64,000 nt of DNA from Lethocerus indicus (GCA_019843655.1 JACDQD010000003.1:30678224-30742223), one strand, 5' to 3'; shown: positions 36,161-49,182, numbered from the stretch's first letter. Notes: generated by a model from the letters alone, not told the origin. A program made the numbers and translations.

Positions 36161-37992
36161 TATAAACGGTTCAAAACTCCACACAAGATATTTTCATTTT
36201 GCCCAACCAAACCTCATGTTTCTTTGCCTCTTTCTTCATTCAGAAAGTGTAACTTCCATACTGTTGTCTAAAACAATTTCACTCAAATTATAAACTACTA
36301 TCGATGAGAGAACTAGCAACAAACAGCTCGGGTGTGCAACTGGTACCCACTCGGATGATTTATTTTTCAAAATTTACATTTTCTTCACCATTCTCTTCTC
36401 GAGTCTTGTCAACGCCGTCTTCGGGAGGCAACAAACATCCACGCATTTTACATGTTCATCTTCCCCAATTTCCTCGACTTCTGATGTTAAAATTCTAGGT
36501 AAAAAATGATCACAATGTTCCAATTGAGGAAAATGGATAGTTTTGTAAACAAAATACAGATGGGAAAATTGAAAAAAGTACTACACACGACGAATCTAGA
36601 ACAATTATAAACTATAATAAATATTGCCAATATTAAAAATGTGTGACAAGAGGACTTACAAGTTAGATGACATTTCTTGTTGAACGTAAAGATTGTAAAC
36701 ATTTTGTTTTTGTTTATTATAAAAAAACCACTGTTCACTCCAACTTGTTAAACCCTGAAAAACACTGCACCAGACGAACCCAACACCTGCAAACAGTCGA
36801 CTGATGCAATCTCAATTGGATAATGCATAATGGAGTCGGGATAAAAAACAATATTGGAACCACAGGTAGAAACGCTGAATTACATTACGCTATTTACATT
36901 TCAACTTGGCCTTGCTGAATAACAACACAGCTGCTTCTCAAAATAACTCTCAATTCATTCACTAATGCTGAAATAGCGTTTCATAATAATGTATTTGTAG
37001 TACGAAATGCCTGGTAACTTCCCAAAATTATTGTAAACTACAATATCCATCTGACTGTACCCATTTATTGTCAGTATGCTCGGAAAGAAGACAATAATTT
37101 CCACAAGTTATTTTGTGTACTTGTTCGATGACCAGGTCATTAAACGAACGAATCGCCAGAAGGACCGAAGGTTTCATTCAAACGGCCTAACCTTGTTGTC
37201 CTGCCCAAATTCTGTTCGTCTATCGACTTTTTTCGTCGATTGGCTTTGGCTTCGGCACTGTTAAAATTAGAACAGTAGGTATAAAAGATGCAAGAAAATG
37301 TGTCGTCCCCGCAGCCGTTTTGGGACGATTTGGCAAAATGAACGAATTCTCTGTAGATCGTGAGCTGTTCCCGCGAACGAATAGAGACTCGTTCGATAAT
37401 CCCCCCTCTCACCGGCCCGAGTGTAGCGTTCCGGACGTTTTTGGACTTTCATTCTAAGAACCGTCCCCCGTCGATCCAATTACTGTAGTCGTTATTATGA
37501 AAGTCCTTTAAAAAGGTTAATATCCGAACGAAAAAATTCGTACGCGCTAATTTCGAGTATGCCGTCGAGATGCCGTTCACGTTATGTCCCGCCCCTGAGT
37601 TTTTGCGCAGTTGACTAGACACGCGTTTTCAACTAGACATCAGAGATTCTAGTCAATAATATCGAGTAAAATTTTGTATTTATTCTTGGGTTAGGATAAT
37701 TTTTTATTTTCGGGCCGTCCTATCACCTGCCACGAGGTATAAGGGTTCGGGGAGAGTGCCGGACACTTACCGAAGATAACAAGCCTGTAACCTATTTTCG
37801 GCCTCAATTAGGAGCTACGTGCGGGACTCCGTCCTTCGCTGTAAGGTTTAATCCCGGGGGGGGATATCCACCGTGCACCCTCGTCGTCTCGGTTAATCCC
37901 GTTCCTGGGTCCGATTGGAAGGAGGAGGAGCGTGCCTGGAAAATCGGTGGGAGGGCTCGGCCGGGGCAGAGTCCCGCTTCGCGGGTTCAAAA
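36161..37992. other. Intergenic region and GC-rich THAP-gene promoter
   Basis: Nothing gene-like is seen at 36161-37500. From about 37500 to the ATG at 37993, GC and CpG content rise sharply compared with the AT-rich introns, as expected of the 5' UTR and promoter of the THAP gene. No clear TATA box, initiator or upstream ATG context was identified. Confidence 0.4.
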
Positions 37993-39700
37993 ATGGTGTT
38001 CGTCTGCTGCGTGCCCGGCTGCAAGAACAAGATACTCGGCAGGAAAAGCCCCAACCTCTCGTTTCACAGGTGAATAAATCTCTTTAAGGTTCGTTTTCCG
38101 TCCGAGGTGTGCCGAATGGTCGCCGCCCACAGCCCCCGCCCCCGGCACACTTATCCGTTCCTCTCTCCGAGAATCCTCGTATCCGCCCTCTCGGTTAATC
38201 CCGTTAACTCTCGGCGTTTTTTTTATTTCATCCCTTCGACTCCCCCGGTATGATCGCGCCGTGAAAAAATGTCTCGTTTTACCACCGATCTCGGAAATAG
38301 TCCACTACCCCCGGATTAAAAATAAAACCTTGTCCTTTCGTCCAGGATTCTAGTTCTGTAAGCCTTCGAATTAACCTTTGCTCCAGTTTAAGATCCTCAA
38401 ATGCACTGGGAGGGTGGCCATTGCTCCTATAATTTTCCTTAAATCCTTGTTTCCTGTCAGTGGCACTTGGCAACCTCAGTTGTACTTGGTGATGCAAGTT
38501 TTGTTTATGCCTGCATGAAAACTATCCTCCGGGCACTGTTATGTTCCATTAACACTCACTGGTTCTAGCCCACTACCAGCCTAGATTTTTAGAGAATTGA
38601 AGGATAATTATTTTATCCACCCTCTACTATGCTAAAAATATGTTTATTATTAAAGGATTTCTAATAATAGAAATAAAAGGTTGCTAGATGTTCAAATATT
38701 GGACTTGAATTAACTTTGTGATGTCAGGCTGTATATTGCACAAGTGACTAGTATTTTTCAGTTTCATTTTTTTGTGAGAAATTAGCAAGGCTGTTCAGTG
38801 GTTAAAAATACATTTTTTGGGATCATAAAATCAACTGAGACCGATATTTCACTGCCAATTTGATTGTTTATATTTATTGTGTCTTCTATGAAATTTTGAA
38901 CAACTTGTGACAAGTCAAAATTTGCTTCTTGAGTAGTTCAGTGACCCGACAGAAATGAGTAATGTATTTTTTGTTGGGAATCATTTTTTCATAAATTTAT
39001 TTAATTCATAATTTTCTACTCTACCATCTGTCATGGCCTCTTATTTATGGAAAGCCATTGTTATTAACTCATTACAAAATCTTAGTGTGGATTAGATCTC
39101 CCCATTATGACAACCTTTGACCTTATCAGTCATGAAGGTTATGACCTTTGTCAGTCATGGCCAATCAGTCAGAATGGCCAATAGCTGAAAGCATTCAGCC
39201 TAAGACCTCGGCCAATGGAGATGAAAAACTACAAGATTATATTGTGACTTTTGTTGATAAGTCAACAACTGATGACTTTTGTAACACAAAATTTTCATTG
39301 GACAAATATTGAGCTATCCTATTTTGGCAGGTCTCTGCCTTCTATTCACATTGTTTAAACAAAATAATTTTAAGTAGCTCAACTTCCCCGCTTCCCAAAA
39401 ATGGAGTCTCCAACAAAGCACGGAGTGGTTTATTTAAATTAAGAAGGCTTTATTTTTCATATTTATCTTTATTTTTTCTCGGGTGACATTTTCAGGTTTC
39501 CCCGCGATCCAAAACTGAAAGAGGCTTGGGTGAAGGCATGCGGTAAGAGCAACTGGAGCCCCCGGTCAGATAGGACAGTGCTCTGCTCTGAACACTTCAG
39601 GGAGGAGGACTTCAACAGGACTTATGCGTCCGGAGTTGTGAAGCTCAGGGAAGGAGTCATACCCACTATTTTCCCTTCGGTCCCAATTCTCGATAAGAAG
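37993..39700 (+). CDS. THAP-domain exons 1 and 2
   Basis: Exon 37993-38069 encodes MVFVCCVPGCKNKILGRKSP and ends AG|GTGAAT inside an Arg codon. Exon 39496-39700 follows CATTTTCAG and encodes FPRDPKLKEAWVKACGKSNW, then LCSEHF and VIPTIF. The intron in between (1426 bases) splits the zinc-coordinating C2CH module just before the conserved FP, a common position in THAP genes. All four zinc ligands are present, so the domain should fold. Confidence 0.92.
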
Positions 39701-42700
39701 GTCAATCATTATTATTTTAACAGTATTGTGTTTAAATAATATAGCTACCTATTTCATACACTGTGTATATGATTATAAGACATAGCAGGTGTTGTTATGG
39801 CCAATGGCTATGGGTTTATGCTTAAAACAATTGGAACTACAGGGTTCATCATACCTCTAGGTGTTTAGTTATGTATATTGTTTGTTAGTGTTATGTTAAT
39901 AACTAATTTTTTTAAATTTAATTTCAGGAGCCCTTGACAAAGTATAGGGCTAAATCAAAAACAGTTGAAAAGAAGAAGATTCTGGATAATTCTGATGGAA
40001 TCACCAAAATTGTAAGTTCCATGCCCCAGGTTATAGATAACAATTTATTTTGCTACTTGTGTTCAGTGTGTGAAGTGTCCATTAGTGAGTGAGTTAAGAG
40101 ATTTTATGATTGTGTGAAATGTATTGTTTAGTGCGTAGTGTATAAAGTGTATAAATGGTCTATGATTTATCTCCTCTAGAAAATAGAAACACCACTCAGT
40201 GATAGCAGTCGTGACGGCATGTCCAAACAGATTCAAGAGGGCAAAGTCACAAGTGGATCTGATGACACAAAAGATGTTTCAAAAGTGAGTTAACATTTAT
40301 TTTATAATTTTCTTAAATATTTATTCCTATCAATTTGTGAACATAGAAGTATTTTATAGTGTTTATTGTTAAATTATTATTCATTGCTGGCTTGAACATC
40401 TCAGAATAAAATTTATTTTATATAATATCTAGAATCTGTCATGGTAGTTAGTTTTACACCATCTTTATAATGTATTATAATGTAATGACATTGTGTAGTC
40501 TAAATGAGTAGTTCAAAGGCCAGTTGGCACTACTGGGTATTTATCAGTACATTGTTCCCAAAGTAATTTTTATTAAGATTTTATTTCCATCTACATGCAA
40601 TATACATTTAATGTTGAGATAAAAAAATTAAAAAGTAATTTAAGTGTCAAATTAGGGGCCCAGATGCTAATGAGACTCGAGGCAAGATAAGTGAATGGGT
40701 ACATTCCGTGTGTTCTTAATTCTAACTACTTCCATTTACTTAAGAGTACTTGTTTGTTTTCTCTGTAGAGTGCAAGGAGTGGGAGTGAAGGAGGAGGTAG
40801 AATCAGAAAAAAAACTTGGAAGCTTCTTTTAGAGGAAGAAATGGAGGAGGAATGGAACAGACTCCAAATTGTAAGAAACTATCGCAATTTTTTTTCTATT
40901 AACTCTATTTTGATTTTTTTTACCTTAACTTTTATTTACACTTCCCGGTATCTTCACGGTAACTTAATTGTTTGTGTAAATTTGGAAAAAAGTGTTCAAA
41001 AATGTTAGGTATATCCAAATTTTAAGTATCAGTTGTGCATTTTAATTCTCTGAACAGGAAAAAACTCCAACTAGAGGAAAAAGGAAAACACTGAAGAGGA
41101 ATCTCGACAGGGAAAATGCAAGTGAATCGAACAGAGTAAGAGAGAAAATATATTTACTTGTTAAAAATATAGCAATTGTAATTTAATAATGGTTTCCATT
41201 TTGTATCGTTTCGTGTTTGCTGCATTATCTTTTGAAAAGAAAATGTTTGTTGGAGTTACTCTCATCAAATGTACCCAATAATATTATGTAATCTCTCAAA
41301 GTAATTTATTATTAAACTGGGTTTGACGTGCCATTATTTGTGCATGACTTGTTGATCTCCAGGTGTTACATTTGAGTCCAAAGTTTAAGAAGCTCTTGTT
41401 TAAAATGGTAAATTTTGGTTAGACATCATAAATTATGATGTAATAGTTTTTCTTTTTTCATAGTACATTATTCTATTTCTGAAGTCTGTTTGAATAATTG
41501 TGAGTTGAAATTGACTGCACATTAATTATAATTTGTAATTAATTGAAATATTTGAAATCAAAACACCGTGTAAAAGCAACCTGTCTTTAGTTGCAGAATG
41601 GAAAATCGCCTAAAAAGAAGTTGAAGGGTATTGATAAAGGTGGAAGACAGTTACTTAGGATAGCTGTGAAAGATTCAATAGACACCCAGGTGAGAAACTC
41701 AATAGTGTATCAATCAGTGGGCTATATATTCGAGTTGAACAATTTTAAGAATTTGTTACACATTATTATGGTACAAAATATTACTTTATATTATAAATAT
41801 ATTCCACATTGAGTTTATAGGAGTTACTCTCTATTACTGAAAGTTTAATTTAAGGAAATTTTTTAATTCATCACGTTTAGAATTCATAACTGACAAATAT
41901 ATTATTAAAGGGTTAAATAGACATGCAAAAGTCAAAAGATTTAAACAAAAACTATTGTTGAAATGAATTTATATTTATAACTATTAATTGGGATTAGTTT
42001 TAATTTGTTTCTGTTTGTGAACAGAATGGCAAATCACCTTTGGAAGACACGTCAAATAAAACAGTGTTGAATTCAACGATAGGTGTGATACAGCCAACCA
42101 CTACTAACCTAATAGTTTCCACTATACAGCCCACCTCTGCTTCACAGGTACTGTCATTACACTGTTTATAGCTATTTTATTTATATATATTAGCCATTAT
42201 TATTACAGCAAAAACAGCTGTAGACAATAGTGGGTTTTATCTTCTGATTTCCTGTGCTCCACCTCGCTTTTTTCACTTGTTCAATTCAACCTCTTCTTCT
42301 GGTAAACGAAGTTTCCTTGTTAGAACTTTACATAAAACTAATATTGGGTATAAATTTTACCAACACATAACTGGCAATTTTATCAGTTAAATAATAGGCT
42401 TGTATTATATATTGCTTTTTAATATAACAAACAATTTCATATTGCAATGGTCAGACTGTGGTGGATGATGGCAGGACTAAGCCTAGTGGACTGAACACAA
42501 GCGCTGGGATTGGCATTATTCAGCCTACAACTAACCTAATAGTTCCGACTATTTCATCTGGAGTAGTGAGTACATTTGAATTATGGGGATTACGAGAAAT
42601 TTATCTGTATGTTATTTATTTAAAAATTTCCCTTTATTATATTTTAATTGTTATTGTTTGTTCATTTATTAGGCGCAAGATGGGAAAATTCAAAATGCTG

Positions 42701-45700
42701 ATGACCCGAACAAAACGTTGAACAACCAAGTTGGAATGATACCGACTGTATATCCGCCTCTGTTTCAACCTTTGTCGAATGTAAGTTGAAATTGTTGCTT
42801 TAGAAATAAAATTATACTAGCTAAACAGATTTGTACTCGAATAAAGATAAGAGTAGAAGCAGGGCTGCAGTGCACCTGTATCTAATTATGAATTAATTTG
42901 AAATACCTGTTTAATTTTGCTTGACAGCTATGGTTCTTTACTTTTTCTGTTGTTTTCTGTTCCTCTCAGTTGTTTTGTCTCTTGCTAGACATGTTTCGGC
43001 TGTTCACAGCTTTCTGTCAGTAGATAGCCAGCAGCTGAAACCTGTCTAGCAAAAGACCAAACAGAAATAGATCACAAGAACCATAATAATAAATTAGAAT
43101 TCTTCCAGGCTAAATTAAATATACGAACCAGACACTTAATCATGTCACTTGGTGAATACTTAAAGGGATTTCTTACTGCAGATAAAAATTTACAGCCTAC
43201 ACATATCTCTATATGAAATTAAACCTTTAAATCCTCAATCCCAAACATGTTCAGGACTAGAACATTATAAATATAAAAATGGTGTTCAGGATATAATATT
43301 TATTCTCTTCTTGAATATTTCAGCAACTGTTCTTCCTGGTGGTTCCTCAGAAACCAGCTGTAGTAGTCGATGGAAGCAGTGGGGTAAGCCCTCAGACCAC
43401 TGTCATCACCTCTGAAAATAAGGATCTCAACAGTGATCTTATGAAAGAAAATACGCTTTTTCTTTCACAACGGGTGACAATAACTGATAATTTTTATATT
43501 AAATTTAAATTATTTCTGAGGCTCAGCACGGATTTGATAAGTGCCGTGGCTTAATATCCGTTCCCCGAGAATTTAGTCCATAGTTTGTAGAGCGGTTTCG
43601 ATTCAGCTAGCCTATTGCACAATTAAAAGAACATTTTATTTATGACACAGAATGATATTTTTTCTGTTCAGAACTCAACATTCGAAGTTAGAAGACAAAT
43701 TCTTTTGTGTTGTGAAGTTGGGGTCCACTAATTAGTTTCGTATTTCTAATGTTTGACCACTGTTGGAGTTGTTTTAAAGTTCTGATTTATGCCAATAGAA
43801 CTCCTTATCCCGGATCTGCTTTGATTAGGTCTGGATATCTTCCCAGTTGGAATTCAAGTTTTTGATATCATTGGTAATCAGGTAACTCTCTAAAGACAGT
43901 TTGATCACCACCAATAGACCAACATTTTATTCAATTGTAAACTTGATTTATTCTCAAGCAACTGTAGAATACTCTGTAGAATTTAGCAGCTCTTAAAAAG
44001 TGCAGCCTCCTGGCAAGGTGATAAGTGTGGCAGCCATATATAGTGGGAGCAGGTCTGGGTTAAGGAACAGTCATATGTTGTTGGTAGTTTGACAGTCGAA
44101 ATACATGTAACTACTATCCATTATATACAAAAATTTATTCTTGGAAGAATACTTTCCTAAAAATTTGTAAAATTCATTTTGAATGGACAATTAAATTTCA
44201 TTTTTTTCTGTGAAGGTTCAAACAGGAGCACCTATGGACAAAGCAAGGTGCCAGCTGGAGTTGACGCTGAAATTGAAATCGCTGACTGTCGAGCTGGCTG
44301 AGGCTCGCATGAAAAAAAAAATGCTCATACAGTCAATTCGAAGGACAAAAAAGAGGGTAGGAATAATTTTTTTTTGTGCAAATGTTCAATTCACATTTTT
44401 ATTTTACTTAAAAAAAAATATTTTTAAAAATTTCATATATGAACATATTTCATGTATGGGTCATATGTAAGTCAGTTTAATATTATGAAACAAAATTATT
44501 ACAGGAAATGATTTGTAAATTGAAATACTTTTTTCCGATTATTTTACAATGTAAAATAAGAAAAAATCTGATCAGTTCTTCTGTTATCACTCATACATAA
44601 TTGAATAGGATGTTTGGTTTGTTATTATGTCTTACAGTAACATATTTTTAGCAAGGCAGTGTAAGTACCTTACTAAAGGAAGTATAATTTCATAATATAT
44701 TGATAAAAATAAGATTTGTACTCCAAGGTAAAGAACATTCATTGAATTGTATAAGCAGGGAATAGTTTAAGTTCCTTACTATATTACTAAGGGAATGCTA
44801 ATGAGAATCTAAATTCAGCAGTATTGTGGAATAATCAAGAGGATTTATATTCTATGGCCCAGAGTGGACATCATGTGTTTTTTCCATCACACAGTCCTTA
44901 TAGTATAAATGGATTATCATCCATGATTAAGTCCTGAAGAAAGTTTCTTCTGCCTCCGTTTTCCTTTTCTTCTCCAGGCTTCCTATTGGGAAATGCTGTG
45001 AGATGAAAAATGTCAAAAGAAAGTGGAAAATATTTAATTGGTGATTAATAACATCTGGCCTTATTTCTCGAAGAAATGTACAGAAGAAAGAAAACTGAAA
45101 CTCTATAGTAATATAATTATTAATTTTCTTTTTCAGCTGGCTAAGAAGGATGGCAGTGGTGGAGGATCGGGCGATGAGGGTGATGGTGGTCCAAAGTGCG
45201 ATGCTCAGCTCGCTGACACGCTCAAAGAGAAGATGCTCACTTTCGAACTGTCTCAAGAAATAGAGAGGATTAGCACACTCTTGAATACCAAACGGCAGAT
45301 TAAAGCTCAGGTGAAATTCCTCATAATCTGGAAAAGTTTTAAACTTTGATAACTTTCAACTTTGATTTATCATTGTGAATAATAGTAACTTAACACTGTG
45401 TCTTTTTGTCCAGAAAAAGATGTTTCTGTCAGACAACAATGGAACAGCACAATCTAGCACTGGCTGCACAATGATGAACAGTAGCAACAACGTTGTTTCC
45501 TGTGATGTGGCCACGGATGTTGGACTCCAACAGCAGCAGATCGAGACTGACGTTAATGGAACAAAAGTGAAGAAGAAGAGGGGTCGCAAACCCCATTCTT
45601 CGAATGTCAGCCCGAGAGCCACCCCCAGGAAGATATTGCCCAAACGGCAAGTTGACAGAACGTCTCCACAGAAATATCGGGTTTGTTCTTTTCAGTTTTC

Positions 45701-48005
45701 TGACACTAAGTGTTAAATTAGTGATTGGCTTAAATTTGCAATCACAAATTAAAAAATGGCAGCAGTTTTCAAAGGGCTTTATTTGATTTTCTTATGAGAT
45801 TAATATTATGATTGACTTGACAAATGGTTGAACTGTGATTGCCTGAAGAATGTAGATGTAGGTGTGATTCAAACTAAATGAGCATTATGTATTCCTACCA
45901 AGGAAATGGCATCCTTTACTTTAGTCCTTTCCTTTTCAGTTGGGTGAGGATGGCAACGATGACAACGTTGATCAAAATGGCAGTTCAACGGTTATTATTG
46001 AGGAGTCAGATGAAATATACGATGGGAAATCTGCAAAAACTAGTCGATGGGTATCTCCAGAATTAACAAATAAGGTTTTTATTATTGCCATCTTCTAATG
46101 TTATTTAATTAACTAATTAATTCAGTTTACAAATGAGCATATTGAGGTACCAATATGCATATTTCTACAATGTGTTATATTAGGTTGAAAATAATGTAAA
46201 ACTGCTATTTTATTGCAAGATGACATGTATAAGGGAAAAAAAGTCAATTTTTTAATAATGTCTTTAATAATGTTTTTAAAAATGTCATTGAATGAAGAAT
46301 TGATACAGAGGCTATAGGAAGTGAGTGAAAATGAATAAAGAATAGGATTTTTAATAATTATTTCAGAAAATAACTCTGGTTTCAGGTTAAAAATTCAAAT
46401 ATGCCAATTATTGAGGAAAAATGTGCTGATCTCTGAGACTATAGACGTAGTAAATTAGTACATTAAACTGAATTAGCTGATTTACTGAATGTATAAATTG
46501 ATAAAACAGGATGAAAACATAAATGGCAACAGGTCAAGGAGGTTCATATCGATGAGTAATGAAGAAGAGGAAAAGGAGGATGATGAAGAAGTTGAACATA
46601 GCTCCAGCTCCTGGATCCTGTGCCCTGAATCAAGATGCCACTTTAGGGCCAGTACCTACACAGCGCTCAGAAGACACGTGCACAAAAAACACGTGTACAT
46701 AGCTCTCCATTCATTGCACAGTTTCAATACTTACAAAGGTTTGCCCCTTTTCTTCTCCTATTACTTCACTGTTTCACTGACTTTGTATTCTTAAAGAATG
46801 CACTTTCTTGCAGAATTTCTCCAGTGGAAGACGAAAATAGAAAAATCCAGTGAATGTAATTTTAGTTTGAATTCATCAATGAAGAAAGACGATTCGGGTA
46901 GTCGGGCGTGGTGCCTGTTTGCGTGTCAGGCCGGAGTCGGAGGTCACTGTCCAGCGACAATAGATCTCACGGTGAACATCAGCAGTGAATCGACCATCAC
47001 AGGTGTCCAAGCAAAACTGTTTTCAACACACTACGGGCACGCGGGCACAGAGGAGGCGGAACACGCGCAGAGGCTTGAGGAAGTACAGGAGGAAGAAGTC
47101 AAGGATGATGACAGTATGAAACATGTAGAGGACGAGGACGAAAAAGAAGATGAGGCATCGAGAAGCAAGGAGAACACCGCCGATATTTCTGAACAGGATG
47201 ATATAAAAGAAGAGGAAGTGGAAGAAGAAGACGAAGAGGAGGAGGAGGAGGAGGAGGAGGATGATGATGATGAAATGGAAATGAAGGACGAGGAAGAAGA
47301 CATGGACCAAGACCCGCTCAGAGGTGACCGAATTCATTTGGAACAGAATGACAGAAGTTGTGCAGTGAGACCGGATACCGTGTTACACGATACAAATGGT
47401 GAGTAGGTTGCAAATATTTGGTCGCAACATTATTAATAAAATAATAATAAAATTATTTGGGTTCAATAGCGTTAAAAGCGGACGAATCGAGCGCCTGCCT
47501 GGACGACGATGACATGGAAGAAGTCGACGACGTCGATATGGAATTGGAAATTTACACGGAAGAAAAGGGCGAGCAGAAAGATTTGAACGATAAGGCGGAT
47601 GATGAGAACATCGGCTGCAGGGTGGAGAAAATTGAGAACACGATCATCTATTCGGGGGCGAAGGGGAGCCAGAGGGGCGGCGTGCGGCCGGCGGTGATGA
47701 CGGATCCGATCAAGGAGAGGATACTGATGACGCTGAGGACGGCCGAGGAGATGGTCATCAAGACTTCGACCCTGACTGAAGAGAGGGGCCTCCGGATTGT
47801 CGGGAAGCTGTTGGCGGTGCTCGACGAGCTCACTCAGGGATACGACAGTTTGGTGCCGATTGTCGCGCCCAAGAAGAACAACGCCAACGCGGCCCCAAGC
47901 GGCCAACAACCGGCTCTACCACTACCCGACGACCAGACACTTCCACCCCTAACCGGGGACAAATCCCTCTCCCATAACAGTTTCGACCACTCCTACTGTT
48001 CATAG
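37993..48005 (+). CDS. THAP-domain protein with AT-hook, C2H2 finger and shared Cys/His domain
   Basis: Probable nuclear DNA-binding protein. Nineteen exons join to 3348 nt (1115 aa plus stop) with all phases agreeing. The THAP domain (residues 1-85) shows C5, C10, C56 and H59, with P28, W37, F60 and the terminal VIPTIF box (P82), matching THAP1-type spacing. The middle is made of small phase 0-0 exons. A coiled-coil-like region (about 428-475) and an AT-hook KKKRGRKP (585-592) follow. A C2H2 finger has C704, C709, H722 and H727. The domain starting EFLQWKTKIE (residue 743) has C780, C788, H815 and H818. Long Glu/Asp runs and a helical C terminus (DPIKERILMTLRTAEEMVIK) complete it. The start is the ATG directly before the first THAP cysteines. 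Weak donors (GTCAAT after 39700, GTTTTT after 46074, GTTTGC after 46738) are the least certain points. Confidence 0.85.
39928..45680 (+). CDS. Middle exons of the THAP gene
   Basis: Exons: 39928-40011, 40180-40284, 40769-40870, 41058-41135, 41363-41407, 41597-41689, 42025-42147, 42455-42565, 42673-42780, 43324-43473, 44216-44356, 45137-45310, 45414-45680. All are multiples of three in phase 0. Several look like relatives of each other: NGKSPKKKLKG with NGKSPLEDTSN, and IGVIQPTTTNLIVSTI with IGIIQPTTNLIVPTI. Exons 44216-44356 and 45137-45310 are Leu/Glu/Lys-rich and probably form a coiled coil. Exon 45414-45680 holds a QQQQ run and the AT-hook. Exon 43324-43473 could end earlier, at GTAAGC after 43383. 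Confidence 0.75.
42971..43063. repeat. Inverted repeat of the dispersed GCCGAAACC motif
   Basis: Two arms of about 32 bases (42971-43002 and 43032-43063) are imperfect inverted copies: GTCTCTTGCTAGACATGTTT on the left, and AAACCTGTCTAGCAAAAGAC on the right. They can form a long hairpin within the intron after exon 42673-42780. Each arm is a copy of the motif also seen at 49.1, 51.7, 52.7, 53.2 and 63.7 kb. Confidence 0.75.
45940..48005 (+). CDS. C-terminal exons of the THAP gene
   Basis: Exons: 45940-46074 (acidic, SSTVIIEESDEIYDGK), 46510-46738 (C2H2 finger, WILCPESRCHFRAS), 46814-47398 (EFLQWK domain, then a Glu/Asp tract at 47205-47300 encoded by GAA/GAG/GAT repeats) and 47470-48005 (ADESSACLDDDDMEEVDDVD, then a helical segment, a Pro-rich tail and TAG at 48003-48005). 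The acidic runs look like activation or histone-binding segments. The codon use of the last exon is much richer in G and C than the rest of the gene. Confidence 0.8.
46814..47398 (+). CDS. Second copy of the E-F-L-x-W-K / Cys-Cys-His-His domain exon
   Basis: Like exon 31451-31783, this exon starts after TTGCAG inside a split Glu codon and reads FLQWKTKIEKSSECNFSLNS. C780 and C788 follow, then THYGH with H815 and H818, ending in a split codon (phase 1). The shared start, phase and HY[GS]H ending show that the two exons are homologous although the middle has diverged. The domain is followed here by an acidic low-complexity tract that the other gene lacks. Confidence 0.72.
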
Positions 48006-48559
48006 AGAGAAACACTCAACAACACTTAATTCTTCACTGCAACAAATTTTGTTGAGCTTAAAGTTTGAAAAATGGAAAAAGGCGCTTATTTCCACTGTCA
48101 TTTATTTTCTCAAACTTCTTGTTTTAGAATAAGATTCTTCCATATTCAAAAGAAATATGGAATACAAATCGTACTCGAATGTTGATAACTGTACTGGACA
48201 AAGTATATGAACTGTTCTCTAAGAATCTATGGCCAGATTCTTCCCTAATACCAAATAATTGCCGTACATTCCCATTTTACCTCAGGGAAAAGTTGCAGGC
48301 AGACCAATTGGCATCAGTGGAGCCTTAAACGAAAACCTATTCATTAACCATGAATTTTTTAAGTCGTACGATCTAATTCAACTGTAGGTATTTATAAGAT
48401 AATAATGCGCTACAAATTAGGACTGATGGAGTCCACACACATTCATACAGTGAGCTCAGCATGAAAGTATATAGAGGGAAAATTATCTATTTCTTTGACC
48501 TAGTCCCATATAATCCACTGTCTGTGACTGGTATGGGTCTTCTTGGCACTGTCGTCAGT

Positions 48560-48565
48560 AATAAA
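48560..48565 (+). terminator. Poly(A) signal of the THAP gene
   Basis: Canonical AATAAA 555 bases after the THAP-gene stop codon. I saw no clear AATAAA between the stop and this site. Confidence 0.45.
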
Positions 48566-49018
48566 GTGACATACTGACGTACGGTCAAAGCAGCACTTTT
48601 ACTGGTGATGATTTTCCAAACCCTTGCCAACTTCTAGTTCGTCAGTTCTTTTCTGTCCAAAATTATTATTTGAATTTATGTTATATAGACCATGTACTCC
48701 CTGTGTAGAATTTTATTTGGTTTATTTCTATAGAATATCAAGTCTCAGCTACAATGTCTATTGTAGGATATTTTGAAAAAATAGTTTGTGGTAGATTAAA
48801 TACTTATTGTTTATGATAAAGATAAAGGAGCGAAGTGTTGCTCATGTTCTAGCATGGTGTTCTACCATCTGTGGTAGGAGATAAGGGGATAAGTTTCACC
48901 CCCTAGCTCTGTGGAAAAATGAGAGTACCTGAAATGTACATAAAAACCTCTCAATACATTGAGCAAAATACAAAAGAAATCATGATGTTGACTATAGCCA
49001 GAGTATATATTTTTTGCA
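48566..49018. other. Intergenic, nothing recognised
   Basis: AT-rich sequence between the THAP poly(A) signal and the MITE-like element. No exon or repeat was identified. Confidence 0.5.
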
Positions 49019-49182
49019 TTAACATACCTGTTTTGTAGTCTGCGAGGGGTTGGAATACCATAGATTTTGTGTGTTTGTGTCTTCTCTCGCTGGTTTGGTC
49101 TTTTGCTAGACTGGTTTTGGCTGCTCACCATCTTCAGTAGTGGTGTTAGTCCAAGTGCCACAAGCCAAAACAGGTATGCTAA
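49019..49182 (-). mobile_element. MITE-like element with 17-bp terminal inverted repeats
   Basis: The left end TTAACATACCTGTTTTG (49019-49035) and the right end CAAAACAGGTATGCTAA (49166-49182) are inverted copies with one mismatch, enclosing 130 bases. The interior contains, on the minus strand, the dispersed motif CTACTGAAGATGG...CAGCC. A partial relative with the same left-end and interior sequence lies in opposite orientation at about 51630-51782. It has no coding capacity, so it is a non-autonomous element. Confidence 0.6.

Noticed and set aside
47023..47337. Minus-strand open frames of poly-Ser/poly-Leu over the acidic tract.
   Set aside because: They are shadows of the GAA/GAG/GAT repeats that encode the Glu/Asp run of the THAP gene.
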